DNA of 64,000 bases from Dasania sp051277005 (GCA_051277005.1 JBNMPS010000001.1:1-64000), one strand, 5' to 3'. Positions 24,590-34,843 are shown, numbered from the stretch's first letter. Numbers and translations are program-made. Notes: generated by a model from the sequence alone, not told the origin.

Positions 24590-25917
24590 TATGAGATCGC
24601 TTTAGCAAAAAATTTGGAATTACGTTGAAAGTTATACAGTTGTTGCCTCGTGGGCGGCAGTTGTTCGAGATTCCCCTCGATAAAACCCTGCTCTTGAAAC
24701 CAGTGTGCAGTAACGGTTGTTAACACAAATAAATGTTGTAATTTTCGCTCGCTCGCTTCTTTTTCTAACGCGTTTAATAAACGTAACCCTCTTTGCCCCC
24801 CGCGATAATCGGGATGAGTGGCCACGCAGGCAACTTCCCCCATTTTGTTATCGGGATAGGGATAGAGTGCGGCGCAGGCCACAATCATGCCATCGCGCTC
24901 TAGTACGGTGAAGTGATCAATTTCTGTTTCTAAAAGTTCACGGGAGCGTTTAACTAGCGTGCCATTTTTTTCTAATGGTTCTATCAGGCCTAAAATTCCG
25001 CCCACATCATCGATCGAGGCCATTCTCATCTGGTCGTAATTATCTTGCGATATTAACGTGCCGGAACCGTCGCGAGTAAATAGCTCCTCCAGCAAAGCAC
25101 CGTCATCTTGATAGCTGACGCAATGGCAGCGCTCTACGCCTTTTTCGGCGCTGTTGATTAATGCGCGAATCAATAATTGTTCTTGATGGTTGTCGCTATC
25201 AACTAGCAGTTGTTTTGCGGTACTAATATCGGCGGCATTAATGCTGCTGCCATTTTTATCTAGCAGGCCAGGTCTGTCAGAAAAGGCAATAAGTTTATCC
25301 GCTTGTAATGCAATCGCTGTTTGAGTGGCGACATTTTCTAGCGATACATTAAATACTTCGCCGGTAGGTGAATAACCGATAGGCGATAGTAAAACAATTG
25401 AACCATCATTAAGATGATCTTCAATAGCCTCGCTGTCTATACGCCTCACTAACCCCGTGTGTTGGTAATCAATGCCGCCTCTGACGCCGATTGGCTTCGC
25501 GATGACCATATTGCCGGAACACACTCTCATTTGTGCCCCGTGCATCGGAGAGTTAGCTAAGCCCATAGTCAGTAAGGCTTCAATTTGCGAGCGTAAAGAT
25601 CCCGTTGCATCTTTTACCGACTCTAGCGTGTGTTGGTCGGTGATGCGTAGATTGTTTTCAAACTGGCTCTCAATATTGCGCAGGGCAACGCGTTCTTCAA
25701 TTTGTGGGCGAGCGCCATGGATTAAGACTAATTTCACCCCCAAGCTGTTGAGTAGGGCAATATCATGAATAATGTTGGCAAAATTACTATGCGCGACCGC
25801 TTCACCGCCAAACATCAATACAAAGGTTTTGCCTCTATGTGCATTAATATAGGGTGCGGAATTGCGAAACCACTTCACGTAATTTTTGTTGTCTAATGGC
25901 GTCTCGTTTTCAGACAC
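24589..25917 (-). CDS. argA: N-acetylglutamate synthase ArgA
   Basis: A 442-aa enzyme that acetylates glutamate with acetyl-CoA in the first step of arginine synthesis. An amino-acid-kinase-like regulatory domain covers about residues 20-290 (FVLMFGGEAVAHSNF, KLVLIHGARPQIE). A GNAT acetyltransferase domain follows at about 295-442 with the acetyl-CoA loop THPDYRGGQRGLRLL. The family is feedback-inhibited by arginine. The start is GTG 25917. argE lies 86 bases upstream on the same strand, as in Pseudomonas. Confidence 0.95.
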   Translation of the reverse strand: MSENETPLDNKNYVKWFRNSAPYINAHRGKTFVLMFGGEAVAHSNFANIIHDIALLNSLGVKLVLIHGARPQIEERVALRNIESQFENNLRITDQHTLESVKDATGSLRSQIEALLTMGLANSPMHGAQMRVCSGNMVIAKPIGVRGGIDYQHTGLVRRIDSEAIEDHLNDGSIVLLSPIGYSPTGEVFNVSLENVATQTAIALQADKLIAFSDRPGLLDKNGSSINAADISTAKQLLVDSDNHQEQLLIRALINSAEKGVERCHCVSYQDDGALLEELFTRDGSGTLISQDNYDQMRMASIDDVGGILGLIEPLEKNGTLVKRSRELLETEIDHFTVLERDGMIVACAALYPYPDNKMGEVACVATHPDYRGGQRGLRLLNALEKEASERKLQHLFVLTTVTAHWFQEQGFIEGNLEQLPPTRQQLYNFQRNSKFFAKAIS

Positions 25918-26003
25918 GGTGTTTCCTTGTTAATTAAGCTGCAGGTATACATGCTTTTATTGTGCGTTTAAATAAGAATGCTGACAAGCTTATAAAGGGC
26001 TAG

Positions 26004-27155
26004 TTATAAACAATATCGTCGTATTAACTGCTGTAAAATATCAATAGCGGGCTGCACTTGAGCCAGCGGCATAAATTCGTTGGGTTGATGAGCTTGATCA
26101 ATACAGCCAGGCCCCATCACGACGGTTTGCATACCGAGCTGTTGTAGCAGTGGCGCCTCCGTTGCGAAGGCAACCGCTTGTGACTCATGGCCGGTAAGTT
26201 GTTCCACCGCTTTGATCAGCTCTGAATCGGCATGTTGTTCAAAGGGTGGCACTGAAAGACAAGTCTGTCGCATGCTAATGTTTATTTTCAACCGTTGGGC
26301 GATAGGCTTTAAGCGTTTTAGCAGTAACTGGTGTACATCGTCATTATTCATACTGGGCAGGGTGCGTACATCAATATGTAGCTCACACTCCCCACAAATA
26401 CGATTAGGGTTGTCGCCGCCATGAATGCAGCCTAGATTCATGGTGGGTACCGCCACGTCAAATAAAGGGTTTTGATATTGCGCTTGCAGTTCTTTACGAA
26501 AGACCATGAGATCCGTCATTACAATGTTCATCGCCTCTAGCGCATTATTACCTAATGCAGGGTTAGAGGAGTGGCCAGCACGCCCTTGAATTGTAATCGC
26601 CTCAAACATAATGCCTTTGTGCATGCGAATAGGGCGCAAGTTAGTGGGTTCGCCAATGATGGCAAAACGGGCTTTGGGCCCTCCGTGTTTAACGAGTGCT
26701 CGGGCGCCATCCATGGTGGACTCTTCATCGGCGGTGGCGAGAATAATAAGCGGTTCTTTTAAGGGTGTATCTAAAAAGGCTTTTGCGGCTTCTATCGCAA
26801 TAGGAAAAAACCCTTTCATGTCGGTGGAGCCCAAACCGAAGAGCTTATTGTCTTTTTCGGTAATAGCTAAAGGGTTGTTGTCCCATAGTGCTTCGTTAAA
26901 AGGAACCGTATCGGTGTGGCCAGAGAAAACTAAGCCTCCGGGGCCGCTACCTAGCGTGGCGATTAAGTTGGCCTTATTAGGCTTGTCGGGTAGGGGGAGT
27001 ACTTCACAGGCAAACCCTAAGGTGCTTAACCAGTCAGCTAATTTATGGATAACCTTTAAATTGCTGTAATCCCATTGCTCAGACGTAGAGCTAACAGAAA
27101 TTTCGCTGACCAGTTCATGCATCATGGTCATCAGTGGCGGTACGGTGGACTTCAT
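26004..27155 (-). CDS. argE: Acetylornithine deacetylase ArgE
   Basis: A 383-aa M20-family metallohydrolase that releases ornithine from N-acetylornithine. The zinc-binding FSGHTDTVPF (His80 and Asp82 from the chosen start), the catalytic ADEESTMDGA, and RAGHSSNPALG are present. I chose ATG 27155 because a GGA sits at good distance before it; TTG 27167 is in frame upstream. It precedes argA on the same strand, consistent with a shared arginine-synthesis unit. Confidence 0.93.
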   Translation of the reverse strand: MKSTVPPLMTMMHELVSEISVSSTSEQWDYSNLKVIHKLADWLSTLGFACEVLPLPDKPNKANLIATLGSGPGGLVFSGHTDTVPFNEALWDNNPLAITEKDNKLFGLGSTDMKGFFPIAIEAAKAFLDTPLKEPLIILATADEESTMDGARALVKHGGPKARFAIIGEPTNLRPIRMHKGIMFEAITIQGRAGHSSNPALGNNALEAMNIVMTDLMVFRKELQAQYQNPLFDVAVPTMNLGCIHGGDNPNRICGECELHIDVRTLPSMNNDDVHQLLLKRLKPIAQRLKINISMRQTCLSVPPFEQHADSELIKAVEQLTGHESQAVAFATEAPLLQQLGMQTVVMGPGCIDQAHQPNEFMPLAQVQPAIDILQQLIRRYCL

Positions 27156-27460
27156 GGGTGATTCCAAGGCTCAATCTGTATTGATCATAGCGGCTGGTGA
27201 TATCAAATAGTATACGCCATTAATGTGAGTAAAACGTTTCATGGCGGTGTTACTCGCCTAATGATGGTAGGCAAAGCCTATAGGGAGAGCCGATTTTGTT
27301 GCTGCAAATAATAAAAGAGGTGTTTAGCGGTTAATGGGGGATAAGCCTATACCGGTATGGGCACTGTATGTGAAATTTGAATGACTAAGTTCGTCTTCTC
27401 GGATGTCAACTTTTGGGGTGTGCGTTATAAGATATTATAAATTGAACAAATCACCGTAAC
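27156..27460. other. Intergenic region between argE and the pit terminator
   Basis: About 300 bases with no convincing gene. It must carry the argE promoter. I looked for an arginine-repressor (ARG box) palindrome and found none convincing by eye. Confidence 0.35.
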
Positions 27461-27489
27461 AAAAAAGGCGGCCATTTGGCCGCCTTTTT
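27461..27489 (-). terminator. Terminator after pit
   Basis: AAAAAGGCGGCCA and GGCCGCCTTTTT form a strong stem with a short AT loop. On the minus strand it lies about 27 bases after the pit stop codon and is followed by a T-run. Confidence 0.88.
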
Positions 27490-27515
27490 GATGAATCGTT
27501 TTTTAACGTAAGGTG

Positions 27516-28802
27516 TTACGCAGAGAAAATACCTTTGAACAAGAAGAAGAATATAATCGCTAAGCCGGCACCCGCTGGCAAAGTAATAACCCAGCTCATG
27601 AATATAGTGCTGATGACGCGCAGGTTTAATGCGCCGATGCCACGAGCTAAACCTACACCTAATACCGCACCGACTAAGGTGTGGGTAGTAGAGATAGGTA
27701 AGCCTGTTGCTGAGGCGAACACAACCGTGGTGGCTGCACCAAGCTCAGCAGCAAAGCCACGGCTTGGGGTTAGCTCGGTAATTTTTTTACCGATGGTGCC
27801 CATGACTTTGAAACCGTAAGTGGCCAAGCCGATGACAATACCGCCGCCTCCGAGTAATAAGATCCAGCCAGGTAATGCTGATTTAGCCGCAATGTCGCCG
27901 CCACTACCGATAACGCTCACAATCGCTGCTAGTGGACCAACGGCATTGGCGACGTCGTTGGAGCCGTGAGCAAAGGCCATGGCGCAAGCCGTAAATATCA
28001 TCAAAACGGCAAAGAGTTTTTCAACATTGGCAAAACGATTGGCATTGGTGGGAATCGCTTCGTTTTTAACGCGGTTAAGCAAGAGCTTGCCGGCGATGGC
28101 AACCATAATACCGAGAATGATAGCGGCGGGAATGGCGTTAGCAAACTTAGAACCCAGGCCAAAATCAAGCTCAATGCCGAGATGCTTTAAGCCTTTTAGT
28201 AGGGTAACCATGGCTATCATGAAACCTACTAAGAACATATAAACCGGTACGTATTTCTTAGCGTTTTCAAAAGGGTTGCGGGTATTAAGGATGAGCTTTT
28301 GCACGCTCATAAATAAACCGAACGAAATGGTACCTGCCAGTATAGGTGAGACCACCCAGCTGGCGACGATAGAGCCCACTTTGCCCCAATTAACTGCATC
28401 AACACCGATACCGACGGCTGCAAAACCAACCAATGCACCCACAATAGAATGAGTGGTAGAAACCGGCCAGCCCATCATGCTGGCGATTAGCAACCACGTG
28501 CCAGCCGCTAGTAGGGCGGCCATCATGCCATAGACTAATAGCTCCGGTGTGCCTGCCATCACCGCGGGGTCAATAATACCCTTGCGAATGGTGGAGGTTA
28601 CTTCACCACCGGCTAAATAAGCGCCGGCAAATTCAAAGATCATCGCAATGATGATGGCTTGCTTAACGGTGAGTGCTTTAGAGCCTACAGAAGTACCCAT
28701 GGCGTTAGCCACGTCGTTGGCACCTACACCCCAGGCCATAAAGAAGCCGAATACACAGGCCATAATCAAAAAGATATGGCCAGATTGAGAAATGATTTCC
28801 AT
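27516..28802 (-). CDS. pit: Low-affinity inorganic phosphate transporter (Pit)
   Basis: A 428-aa inner-membrane symporter of the PiT family with about ten hydrophobic segments. Both family signatures are present: GVGANDVANAMGTS near residue 26, and HGSNDVANAVGPLAA in the second half. The motifs WPVSTTHSIVGALVG and GLPISTTHTLVGAVLG mark the duplicated halves. It follows the DUF47 gene by 26 bases on the minus strand, a common pair. Confidence 0.93.
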   Translation of the reverse strand: MEIISQSGHIFLIMACVFGFFMAWGVGANDVANAMGTSVGSKALTVKQAIIIAMIFEFAGAYLAGGEVTSTIRKGIIDPAVMAGTPELLVYGMMAALLAAGTWLLIASMMGWPVSTTHSIVGALVGFAAVGIGVDAVNWGKVGSIVASWVVSPILAGTISFGLFMSVQKLILNTRNPFENAKKYVPVYMFLVGFMIAMVTLLKGLKHLGIELDFGLGSKFANAIPAAIILGIMVAIAGKLLLNRVKNEAIPTNANRFANVEKLFAVLMIFTACAMAFAHGSNDVANAVGPLAAIVSVIGSGGDIAAKSALPGWILLLGGGGIVIGLATYGFKVMGTIGKKITELTPSRGFAAELGAATTVVFASATGLPISTTHTLVGAVLGVGLARGIGALNLRVISTIFMSWVITLPAGAGLAIIFFFLFKGIFSA

Positions 28803-28828
28803 CGTTGTAATACCTAAAAAAGATTGGG

Positions 28829-29509
28829 TTATCGAGCGATAATAATTTGTAAGCGACTACCCACTCTTTGGGCCCGGTCGGCAAGGTCGCCAATGGAATC
28901 GATAACCTTGTACAAAAACATCACGTCTACGGGAGGAAGATCCTTTTCTAATTTAAATAGCGCTCCGCGAATGGCAATTTCTTGCTCATCATTGCGGTGC
29001 TCTAATCGGTCTAACTCTTCAATGAGTGCTTCAACGGCGGTGATTTCACGGCCTCGAAAACCGGTTTCAACCAACTCATCTAATTCATTAATAGCCTTAA
29101 GTGCTTGAGCCGAAGTGGTGATGGCCTCTTTAACAAATTCGCTGAAGCTGTCGGCCAGAGAGGGGGGTATGCTCATTTTCCGGCCTAGCATTAACCCGGA
29201 GATGTCTTTAGAGGCATTGGCCACCTTGTCTTGCGCCGTTAGTACTTCTAATAAATCAGAGCGTGGCACGGGTAAAAACAGGCTTTTAGGTAGGCTAATG
29301 CGAATATCGCGCTTAAGCTGATCGGCTTCACCCTCAAGCTGGGCGATGTAGCTGCGTTTTTCTATCGCCTCATCCCAGTTGTTGGCCATAGCGGCTTCTA
29401 TAAAAGGTACCAGTGCTTCGGCGCACTGGTGCGCTTTGGCCATATGGTCTTGTATGGGCTGAAAGGGTGATTTGCCAAACAAATCCCCAAAAGGATTACC
29501 TCTTGCCAT
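28829..29509 (-). CDS. DUF47/TIGR00153 PhoU-like partner of Pit
   Basis: A 226-aa helical protein of the DUF47 family, distantly related to PhoU. It probably controls the Pit transporter encoded just downstream. Typical strings are NPFGDLFGKSPF at the N-terminus, LPVPRSDLLEVLTAQDKVAN in the middle, and FLYKVIDSIGDLADRAQRVG at the end. No transmembrane part is present. Same order as in Pseudomonas, where these two genes are also beside argE. Confidence 0.9.
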   Translation of the reverse strand: MARGNPFGDLFGKSPFQPIQDHMAKAHQCAEALVPFIEAAMANNWDEAIEKRSYIAQLEGEADQLKRDIRISLPKSLFLPVPRSDLLEVLTAQDKVANASKDISGLMLGRKMSIPPSLADSFSEFVKEAITTSAQALKAINELDELVETGFRGREITAVEALIEELDRLEHRNDEQEIAIRGALFKLEKDLPPVDVMFLYKVIDSIGDLADRAQRVGSRLQIIIAR

Positions 29510-29812
29510 TAGGTTGTCTCCATAAAAAATTGCGCCAATTATAGGGCTTAGTTTCGTGCATAGCTACAGGGCGAGATATTGTTACTATCACCCAGTAGCC
29601 TTGGTTGATAAAGATGCACTGTATTACATATATATGACAGTTTTGTTACGGCGTGTCATAAAGATAATGACAGCTTACTGGGTGCTGTTTCCGCTGAGTA
29701 TGGGGCAAAAAATGCCAGTAGCGCTGCCGTAGTCCATAATAAGCAGTTATAGTACGTTCAGATGACACTTCTTAACCATTCGACCTCAATAATAAAAGAA
29801 CAAGGAAATGCT
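29510..29812. other. Divergent promoter region with two CTGTCAT sites
   Basis: About 300 bases between the DUF47-pit pair and the GspE-like gene. On the minus strand CTGTCAT occurs at 29640-29634 and at 29673-29667, exactly 33 bases apart (three 11-bp turns). CTGTCAT is the half-site of PhoB boxes. The classical direct repeat at 11-bp distance is not well kept, so this is only a candidate for phosphate control. Confidence 0.3.
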
Positions 29813-31588
29813 ATGCAGGCCAAGGCATTTAAAGCCGAACAGCCCATACAATTAGGGGGCATCGTCGCAGATTTACAAGCAGGCGGTGTGATCTTGCCTG
29901 CCGTGGCACAGCAGCTATTATCGGCAACTCGCAGCCAAGAGCAGGCGGTGATGCATCCGTTTAGCTTTATTGTTAGTCAAAAGATTCTAGCTGGTGATCA
30001 CAAACCCATTAATATGGAGTGTTTGTTGAGCTGGCTGGGTGAGCAGTGTCAGCAGTCCTTCTTTAATATCGATCCCTTGAAAGTGAACGTGCCGGCAGTG
30101 ACTGAAGTGATGTCATACCAGTTTGCTCAGCGACATAGCATCTTGGCGGTAGACGTGAGCCGTGAAGAGGTCGTTATAGCCACGGCCGAGCCTTACATAA
30201 AAACATGGGAGGCAGATTTAGAGCATGTATTACGCCGCCCCATTCGTAGAGTCTTGGTAGATCCAGAAGCCTTGAAGCGCTATACCGTTGAATTTTATAG
30301 CCTAGCAAAATCAGTGCAGGGGGCCAGTGCCGGTCACTTGGCCTCTAGTGCGGGTATTGGCAACTTGGAGCAAATGGTAGAGCTGGGTGAATTAAAAGAC
30401 CCGGACGCCAACGATCAACACATTGTTAATATTGTCGATTGGTTATTTCAATACGCATTCGACCAGCGCGCTAGTGATATTCATATAGAGCCTCGCCGTG
30501 ATATTGCCCATGTGCGCTTTCGTATAGATGGCGTGTTATACAACGTTTATGAATTCCCCGCTCAAGTAGGAATGGCGGTTACTAGCCGCTTAAAAATCCT
30601 TGGACGTTTAAATGTGGCAGAAAAACGTAAGCCACAAGATGGTCGTATTAAAACTAAAACCCCCGATGGATCCGAGGTGGAATTACGTTTATCAACACTC
30701 CCAACCGCCTTTGGCGAAAAAATGGTCATGCGGATTTTTGATCCTGAAGTGTTGTTGCGTACTTTCGATGAGCTGGGTTTGGCCGATGAAGATTATCGGC
30801 GCTGGCAGGCTATGATAGAAAAGCCCAACGGCATTGTATTGGTGACTGGCCCCACCGGTTCCGGTAAAACGACCACCCTTTATTCCAGCTTAAAAAAGTT
30901 AGCCACCTCAGAAGTGAACGTGTGCTCTATCGAAGACCCCATCGAAATGGTGGAAGAGCGCTTTAACCAAATGCAGGTGCAGCACAATATTGATTTGGAT
31001 TTTGCCCGCGGTATACGCGCCCTCATGCGACAAGATCCAGACATCATTATGATTGGTGAAATCCGTGATTTAGAAACCGCAGAGATGGCAATACAAGCAG
31101 CCCTAACCGGTCACTTGGTATTATCGACGCTACACACCAACGATGCTCCCAGTGCCTTCACTCGGTTGTTAGAATTGGGGGTGCCGGCCTATTTATTAAA
31201 AGCCACCGTGCTGGGTGTAATGGCACAGCGCTTAGTAAGAACCTTATGCCCGCATTGCAAAGTAGTCGATGACATCGACGAAAAAGCCTGGCAGCAATTA
31301 ACCGCGCCCTGGAAAGCGGCCACCCCTAAAAAAATCTATAAACCCGTGGGCTGCTTAGAATGCAGAAATACCGGTTACATGGGTAGGCAGGGTGTTTATG
31401 AAATACTGCCGTTATCAGAATCCGTACAGGATTTATTAGACGGTGAGGTAAGTATTAGAAATATCCGCAACCAGGGCATCAAAGAAGGGATGCACACCTT
31501 GCGATTATCCGGTGCCCAAAAAGTGGCTGCCGGTAATACCACCATTGCCGAAGTGATGCGGGTGGCACCGCCGCCGCAGGATAAGTGA
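29813..31588 (+). CDS. Orphan GspE/PilB-family assembly ATPase
   Basis: A 591-aa type II secretion/type IV pilus ATPase. An N-terminal GspE-like domain is followed by the motor with Walker A GPTGSGKTTT (about residue 347), an Asp box, and Walker B IIMIGEIRDLETAE. A zinc tetracysteine motif, CPHC…CLEC, lies near the C-terminus (about 479 and 513). I chose ATG 29813, which has AAGGAA in front; the upstream ATG 29762 has none. No other pilus or secretion gene is nearby, so it probably serves a machine encoded elsewhere. A second, separate GspE lies in the T2SS operon. Confidence 0.85.
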   Translation: MQAKAFKAEQPIQLGGIVADLQAGGVILPAVAQQLLSATRSQEQAVMHPFSFIVSQKILAGDHKPINMECLLSWLGEQCQQSFFNIDPLKVNVPAVTEVMSYQFAQRHSILAVDVSREEVVIATAEPYIKTWEADLEHVLRRPIRRVLVDPEALKRYTVEFYSLAKSVQGASAGHLASSAGIGNLEQMVELGELKDPDANDQHIVNIVDWLFQYAFDQRASDIHIEPRRDIAHVRFRIDGVLYNVYEFPAQVGMAVTSRLKILGRLNVAEKRKPQDGRIKTKTPDGSEVELRLSTLPTAFGEKMVMRIFDPEVLLRTFDELGLADEDYRRWQAMIEKPNGIVLVTGPTGSGKTTTLYSSLKKLATSEVNVCSIEDPIEMVEERFNQMQVQHNIDLDFARGIRALMRQDPDIIMIGEIRDLETAEMAIQAALTGHLVLSTLHTNDAPSAFTRLLELGVPAYLLKATVLGVMAQRLVRTLCPHCKVVDDIDEKAWQQLTAPWKAATPKKIYKPVGCLECRNTGYMGRQGVYEILPLSESVQDLLDGEVSIRNIRNQGIKEGMHTLRLSGAQKVAAGNTTIAEVMRVAPPPQDK

Positions 31589-31617
31589 TTTTAGCTGCAA
31601 GTTACGCGCCCCACTTT

Positions 31618-31800
31618 CTGATTGTCACTCCAGCGAAAGCCGGATTCTAGAGGCTTGCGGAGCGCAATTATTTAGTAAAATTTCGTATATAAATGAAATG
31701 CTGCTTTTTAATAAATGTAAAAATTTCAGCTTAGATTAAGTGGCTACCCCAGCTTGCTGGATGCCGGGTCGTGGCCCGGCAAGACGCTGTAATAATTATT
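31618..31800. repeat. Dispersed palindromic repeat copies before glnE
   Basis: GATGCCGGGTCGTGGCCCGGCAAGAC at about 31759-31784 is a palindromic element of the same family as those around the GIY-YIG gene. A degenerate copy, GTCACTCCAGCGAAAGCCGG, is at about 31622-31641. AGAGGCTTGC directly after the degenerate copy recurs at the end of the 40-bp array (37872-37881). The elements lie within the 270-base gap in front of glnE. Confidence 0.65.
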
Positions 31801-31858
31801 CCGGACTGTCGTGCGCCTGCTCGGGAATAGCTCCATTTAACAAAAAAGAGTCATAATC

Positions 31859-34843
31859 TTGAATCCACAAGATACCCAAACAAAAATACTTCCCCCTCAG
31901 CTACAAACAGTTTTTGATAAAAGACTGCAATACTTCAATGACCGCAACCCCGATTACAGTGCTTGGCTGCAAGTAGAGCTTGTCGACAGTCACTTCGCGC
32001 AACAACTCCAAACCATATGGACTTGTAGTCCCTTTGCCTTTGAGCAGTGTCAGCGAAAACCTGAAGACTTCAAAGATTTTATTGCGCAGGACGGAGCATT
32101 AACAGTCCACACTGCCGAATCAATGCGCCAGGCGCTCAGCGAAAAGCTTGCGGATATTGACGATAAAGAACAATTTGATAGTGTCTTGCGGAAATTTCGT
32201 AATCAGCAAATGCTGCGTATTATTTGGCGAGACTTTAATCGCGTGGCGGATATGGTAGAGACAACCGCCAATGTGAGTTACTTGGCGGATGCATGCATCC
32301 AGCTTACCGTGTCGTTTCACCATCAGGCCTTAGTGAAAAGTTATGGCGAACCCAGCGCGTTAATTGATGGCGAGCAAGTGCCGCAGCAGTTATTGGTTTT
32401 AGGTATGGGTAAGCTAGGGGCCTATGAGCTAAACCTCTCTTCAGATATTGATTTGATATTTTGCTTTCCTGATTCCGGTGAAACTATAGGCGAAAAACGC
32501 TCTTTAGATAACCACACTTTTTTTAGCCGATTAGGTCAGCGCATCATTCAAAGTATTGATGCCTTGACCGACGATGGTTTTGTATTTCGTGTGGATATGC
32601 GTTTGCGTCCCTATGGTGATAGCGGGCCCTTGGTGCAAAGTTTTTCTGCCATGGAACAGTACTATCAAGAGCAGGGTCGGGACTGGGAACGCTACGCCAT
32701 GATTAAGGCGCGTGTCGCCGCCGGACCTGCTGCTGATGCGCGCAGGTTAATCGAGATGTTACGGCCGTTTACCTATCGCAAATATATCGATTTCACGGCC
32801 ATCGACTCTTTGCGCGCCATGAAAAAAATGATCCAGCAAGAGTTGCTGCGCAGGCAGTTGTCGGGTGATATTAAGTTGGGTGCTGGTGGCATTCGTGAAG
32901 TTGAATTTATCGTGCAAAGCTTTCAGTTGATTCGCGGAGGGCGAGAGCTAGAGCTGCAGGAGCGTTCTTTGTTGGCGGTGCTCAATAGTTTACTCGTCAG
33001 CGAATATTTACCCGCGCAAGTGGTGACAGAGTTGCGGGAAGCGTATTTCTTTTTGCGCAATACCGAGCATGCTATTCAGGGCTATCAAGATAAACAAACG
33101 CAGCAGTTGCCCATGGATGATCTGCCGCGGCGGGCCATTGCGTATAGCATGGGGTTTGGTACTTGGGTTGATTTTGATTTGGTTTTAAAAAATCATCGCG
33201 ATAATGTGATGAAACGTTTCTCGGAGGTGATTAGTGATGCCCCTGAGGATGAGCAGCAGCGCAGCGCTGAGTTGCGTTGGCAGGGGCTTTGGCTCGATGA
33301 ACAAACGTTACAAGAAATGCAATCAGTGTTAGAGCGGGGCGGCCATGAGCAGGCCAAAATAATTGCCGAGCGAATGATTCGGTTTAAGCAGAGTCAGCAA
33401 GTCGCAAGAATGCCCGCTTCAGGTCGAGATCGTTTAAATCAATTTATGCCGTTGCTAATTCAAGCGGTAACCCATAGCGAGCAGGCTTCACAAACGCTAT
33501 TGCGAATCTTCCCTTTTGTTGAGTCAGTGCTACGCCGCACGGCTTATTTGGTTTTATTGGTAGAAAACCAAGGTGCAATGAAAGAGTTAGTCAACTTATG
33601 TGCTGCCAGCCCTTGGATATCGACCCAATTGGCAAGGCATCCGGTGTTGCTAGATGAGTTGCTTAATGCCAGTAGTCTTTATCACGCACCCAATAAAACC
33701 GAACTGCAGGATGACCTTAAACAGCAAGTTTTGCGCCTGCCATTAAACGATTTAGAGGCGCATATGGAAACGCTGCGTTATTTTCGTTTGGCTCATCTAT
33801 TAAAAGTGGCAGCGTGCGAAGTGTCGGGCCGGTTACCATTAATGACGGTGAGTGATTACCTGAGCTGGCTTGCCGAGGTGATTTTAGAGCATGTGATGGC
33901 GGTGGCCTGGCATAACTTAGAGGAGCGTCACGGTAGTCCGCAGCAATCTGAGGGGGTGCCCTGTGAACGGCGCTTTATCGTGGTGGGTTATGGCAAATTA
34001 GGCGGCTTAGAGCTGGGGCATGGTTCTGATCTGGATCTGGTTTTTATCCATGATGTGCCCAGCCAGCAAATAACCAACGGCGCGCGCCCCATCGACAACA
34101 GTATGTTTATGACTCGTTTGGGTCAGCGCATGATTCACATTTTAACGACCCAAACTCCGCTGGGTGCGCTCTATGATACCGATATGCGCTTAAGGCCCTC
34201 CGGAGATTCAGGTATGTTGACTACCTCCCTGCAAGCCTATGAGCATTATATGAAGGGAGAAGCTTGGGTATGGGAGCATCAAGCTGTGGTGCGGGCTAGA
34301 GTGGTGGCAGGCCATAAGCAATTAGCAAAAGATTTTGAGCGGGTGCGAGAATCGATCTTAGCCACCGAACGCGATGAGGCAGAGTTACAGCGTGAAGTAA
34401 CCGCTATGCGGAAGAAAATGCGCGATCATTTATTATCCAAAGTGACGGATAAGGCAGGCGAGCCCAAAGCAGAGCAAATATTTCCTATTAAACAGGGCTT
34501 GGGTGGTATCGTAGACATCGAATTTATGGTGCAATACGCCGTTTTAGCTTGGTCACATAAATACTCAGCGTTAACCGCCTTCACAGATAATATTCGTATT
34601 TTGGAGTCGCTTCAAAATGAGGGCTTATTTACTGAGTTAGAGGTTGCTGCGCTTATCGACGCTTATAAAGAGTACCGCTCACTAGCGCACAAATTAAGCT
34701 TGCAAGAGCAGGCGGTAGAAGTGCCTGTCGAGGCTGTATCAGTGCATAAACAGGCGGTACGGCAAAAGTGGCTGCAGCTATTTGGTGGTGAGCCGGAGGC
34801 TGAATCTTCGAGTAAAGTCGAAGATTCACTGAGTAAAAAGTAA
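31859..34843 (+). CDS. glnE: Glutamine synthetase adenylyltransferase/adenylyl-removing enzyme GlnE
   Basis: A 994-aa bifunctional enzyme that adds AMP to glutamine synthetase to silence it and removes it again. Two nucleotidyltransferase domains are visible: the N-terminal removase core GMGKLGAYELNLSSDIDLIF (from about residue 182), and the C-terminal transferase core GYGKLGGLELGHGSDLDLVF (from about 710), each with the metal-binding Asp pair. Full length for the family. The start is TTG 31859. It is followed by ilvE and the waa genes, as in Pseudomonas. Its controller PII is encoded twice at 15-17.5 kb. Confidence 0.95.
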   Translation: MNPQDTQTKILPPQLQTVFDKRLQYFNDRNPDYSAWLQVELVDSHFAQQLQTIWTCSPFAFEQCQRKPEDFKDFIAQDGALTVHTAESMRQALSEKLADIDDKEQFDSVLRKFRNQQMLRIIWRDFNRVADMVETTANVSYLADACIQLTVSFHHQALVKSYGEPSALIDGEQVPQQLLVLGMGKLGAYELNLSSDIDLIFCFPDSGETIGEKRSLDNHTFFSRLGQRIIQSIDALTDDGFVFRVDMRLRPYGDSGPLVQSFSAMEQYYQEQGRDWERYAMIKARVAAGPAADARRLIEMLRPFTYRKYIDFTAIDSLRAMKKMIQQELLRRQLSGDIKLGAGGIREVEFIVQSFQLIRGGRELELQERSLLAVLNSLLVSEYLPAQVVTELREAYFFLRNTEHAIQGYQDKQTQQLPMDDLPRRAIAYSMGFGTWVDFDLVLKNHRDNVMKRFSEVISDAPEDEQQRSAELRWQGLWLDEQTLQEMQSVLERGGHEQAKIIAERMIRFKQSQQVARMPASGRDRLNQFMPLLIQAVTHSEQASQTLLRIFPFVESVLRRTAYLVLLVENQGAMKELVNLCAASPWISTQLARHPVLLDELLNASSLYHAPNKTELQDDLKQQVLRLPLNDLEAHMETLRYFRLAHLLKVAACEVSGRLPLMTVSDYLSWLAEVILEHVMAVAWHNLEERHGSPQQSEGVPCERRFIVVGYGKLGGLELGHGSDLDLVFIHDVPSQQITNGARPIDNSMFMTRLGQRMIHILTTQTPLGALYDTDMRLRPSGDSGMLTTSLQAYEHYMKGEAWVWEHQAVVRARVVAGHKQLAKDFERVRESILATERDEAELQREVTAMRKKMRDHLLSKVTDKAGEPKAEQIFPIKQGLGGIVDIEFMVQYAVLAWSHKYSALTAFTDNIRILESLQNEGLFTELEVAALIDAYKEYRSLAHKLSLQEQAVEVPVEAVSVHKQAVRQKWLQLFGGEPEAESSSKVEDSLSKK

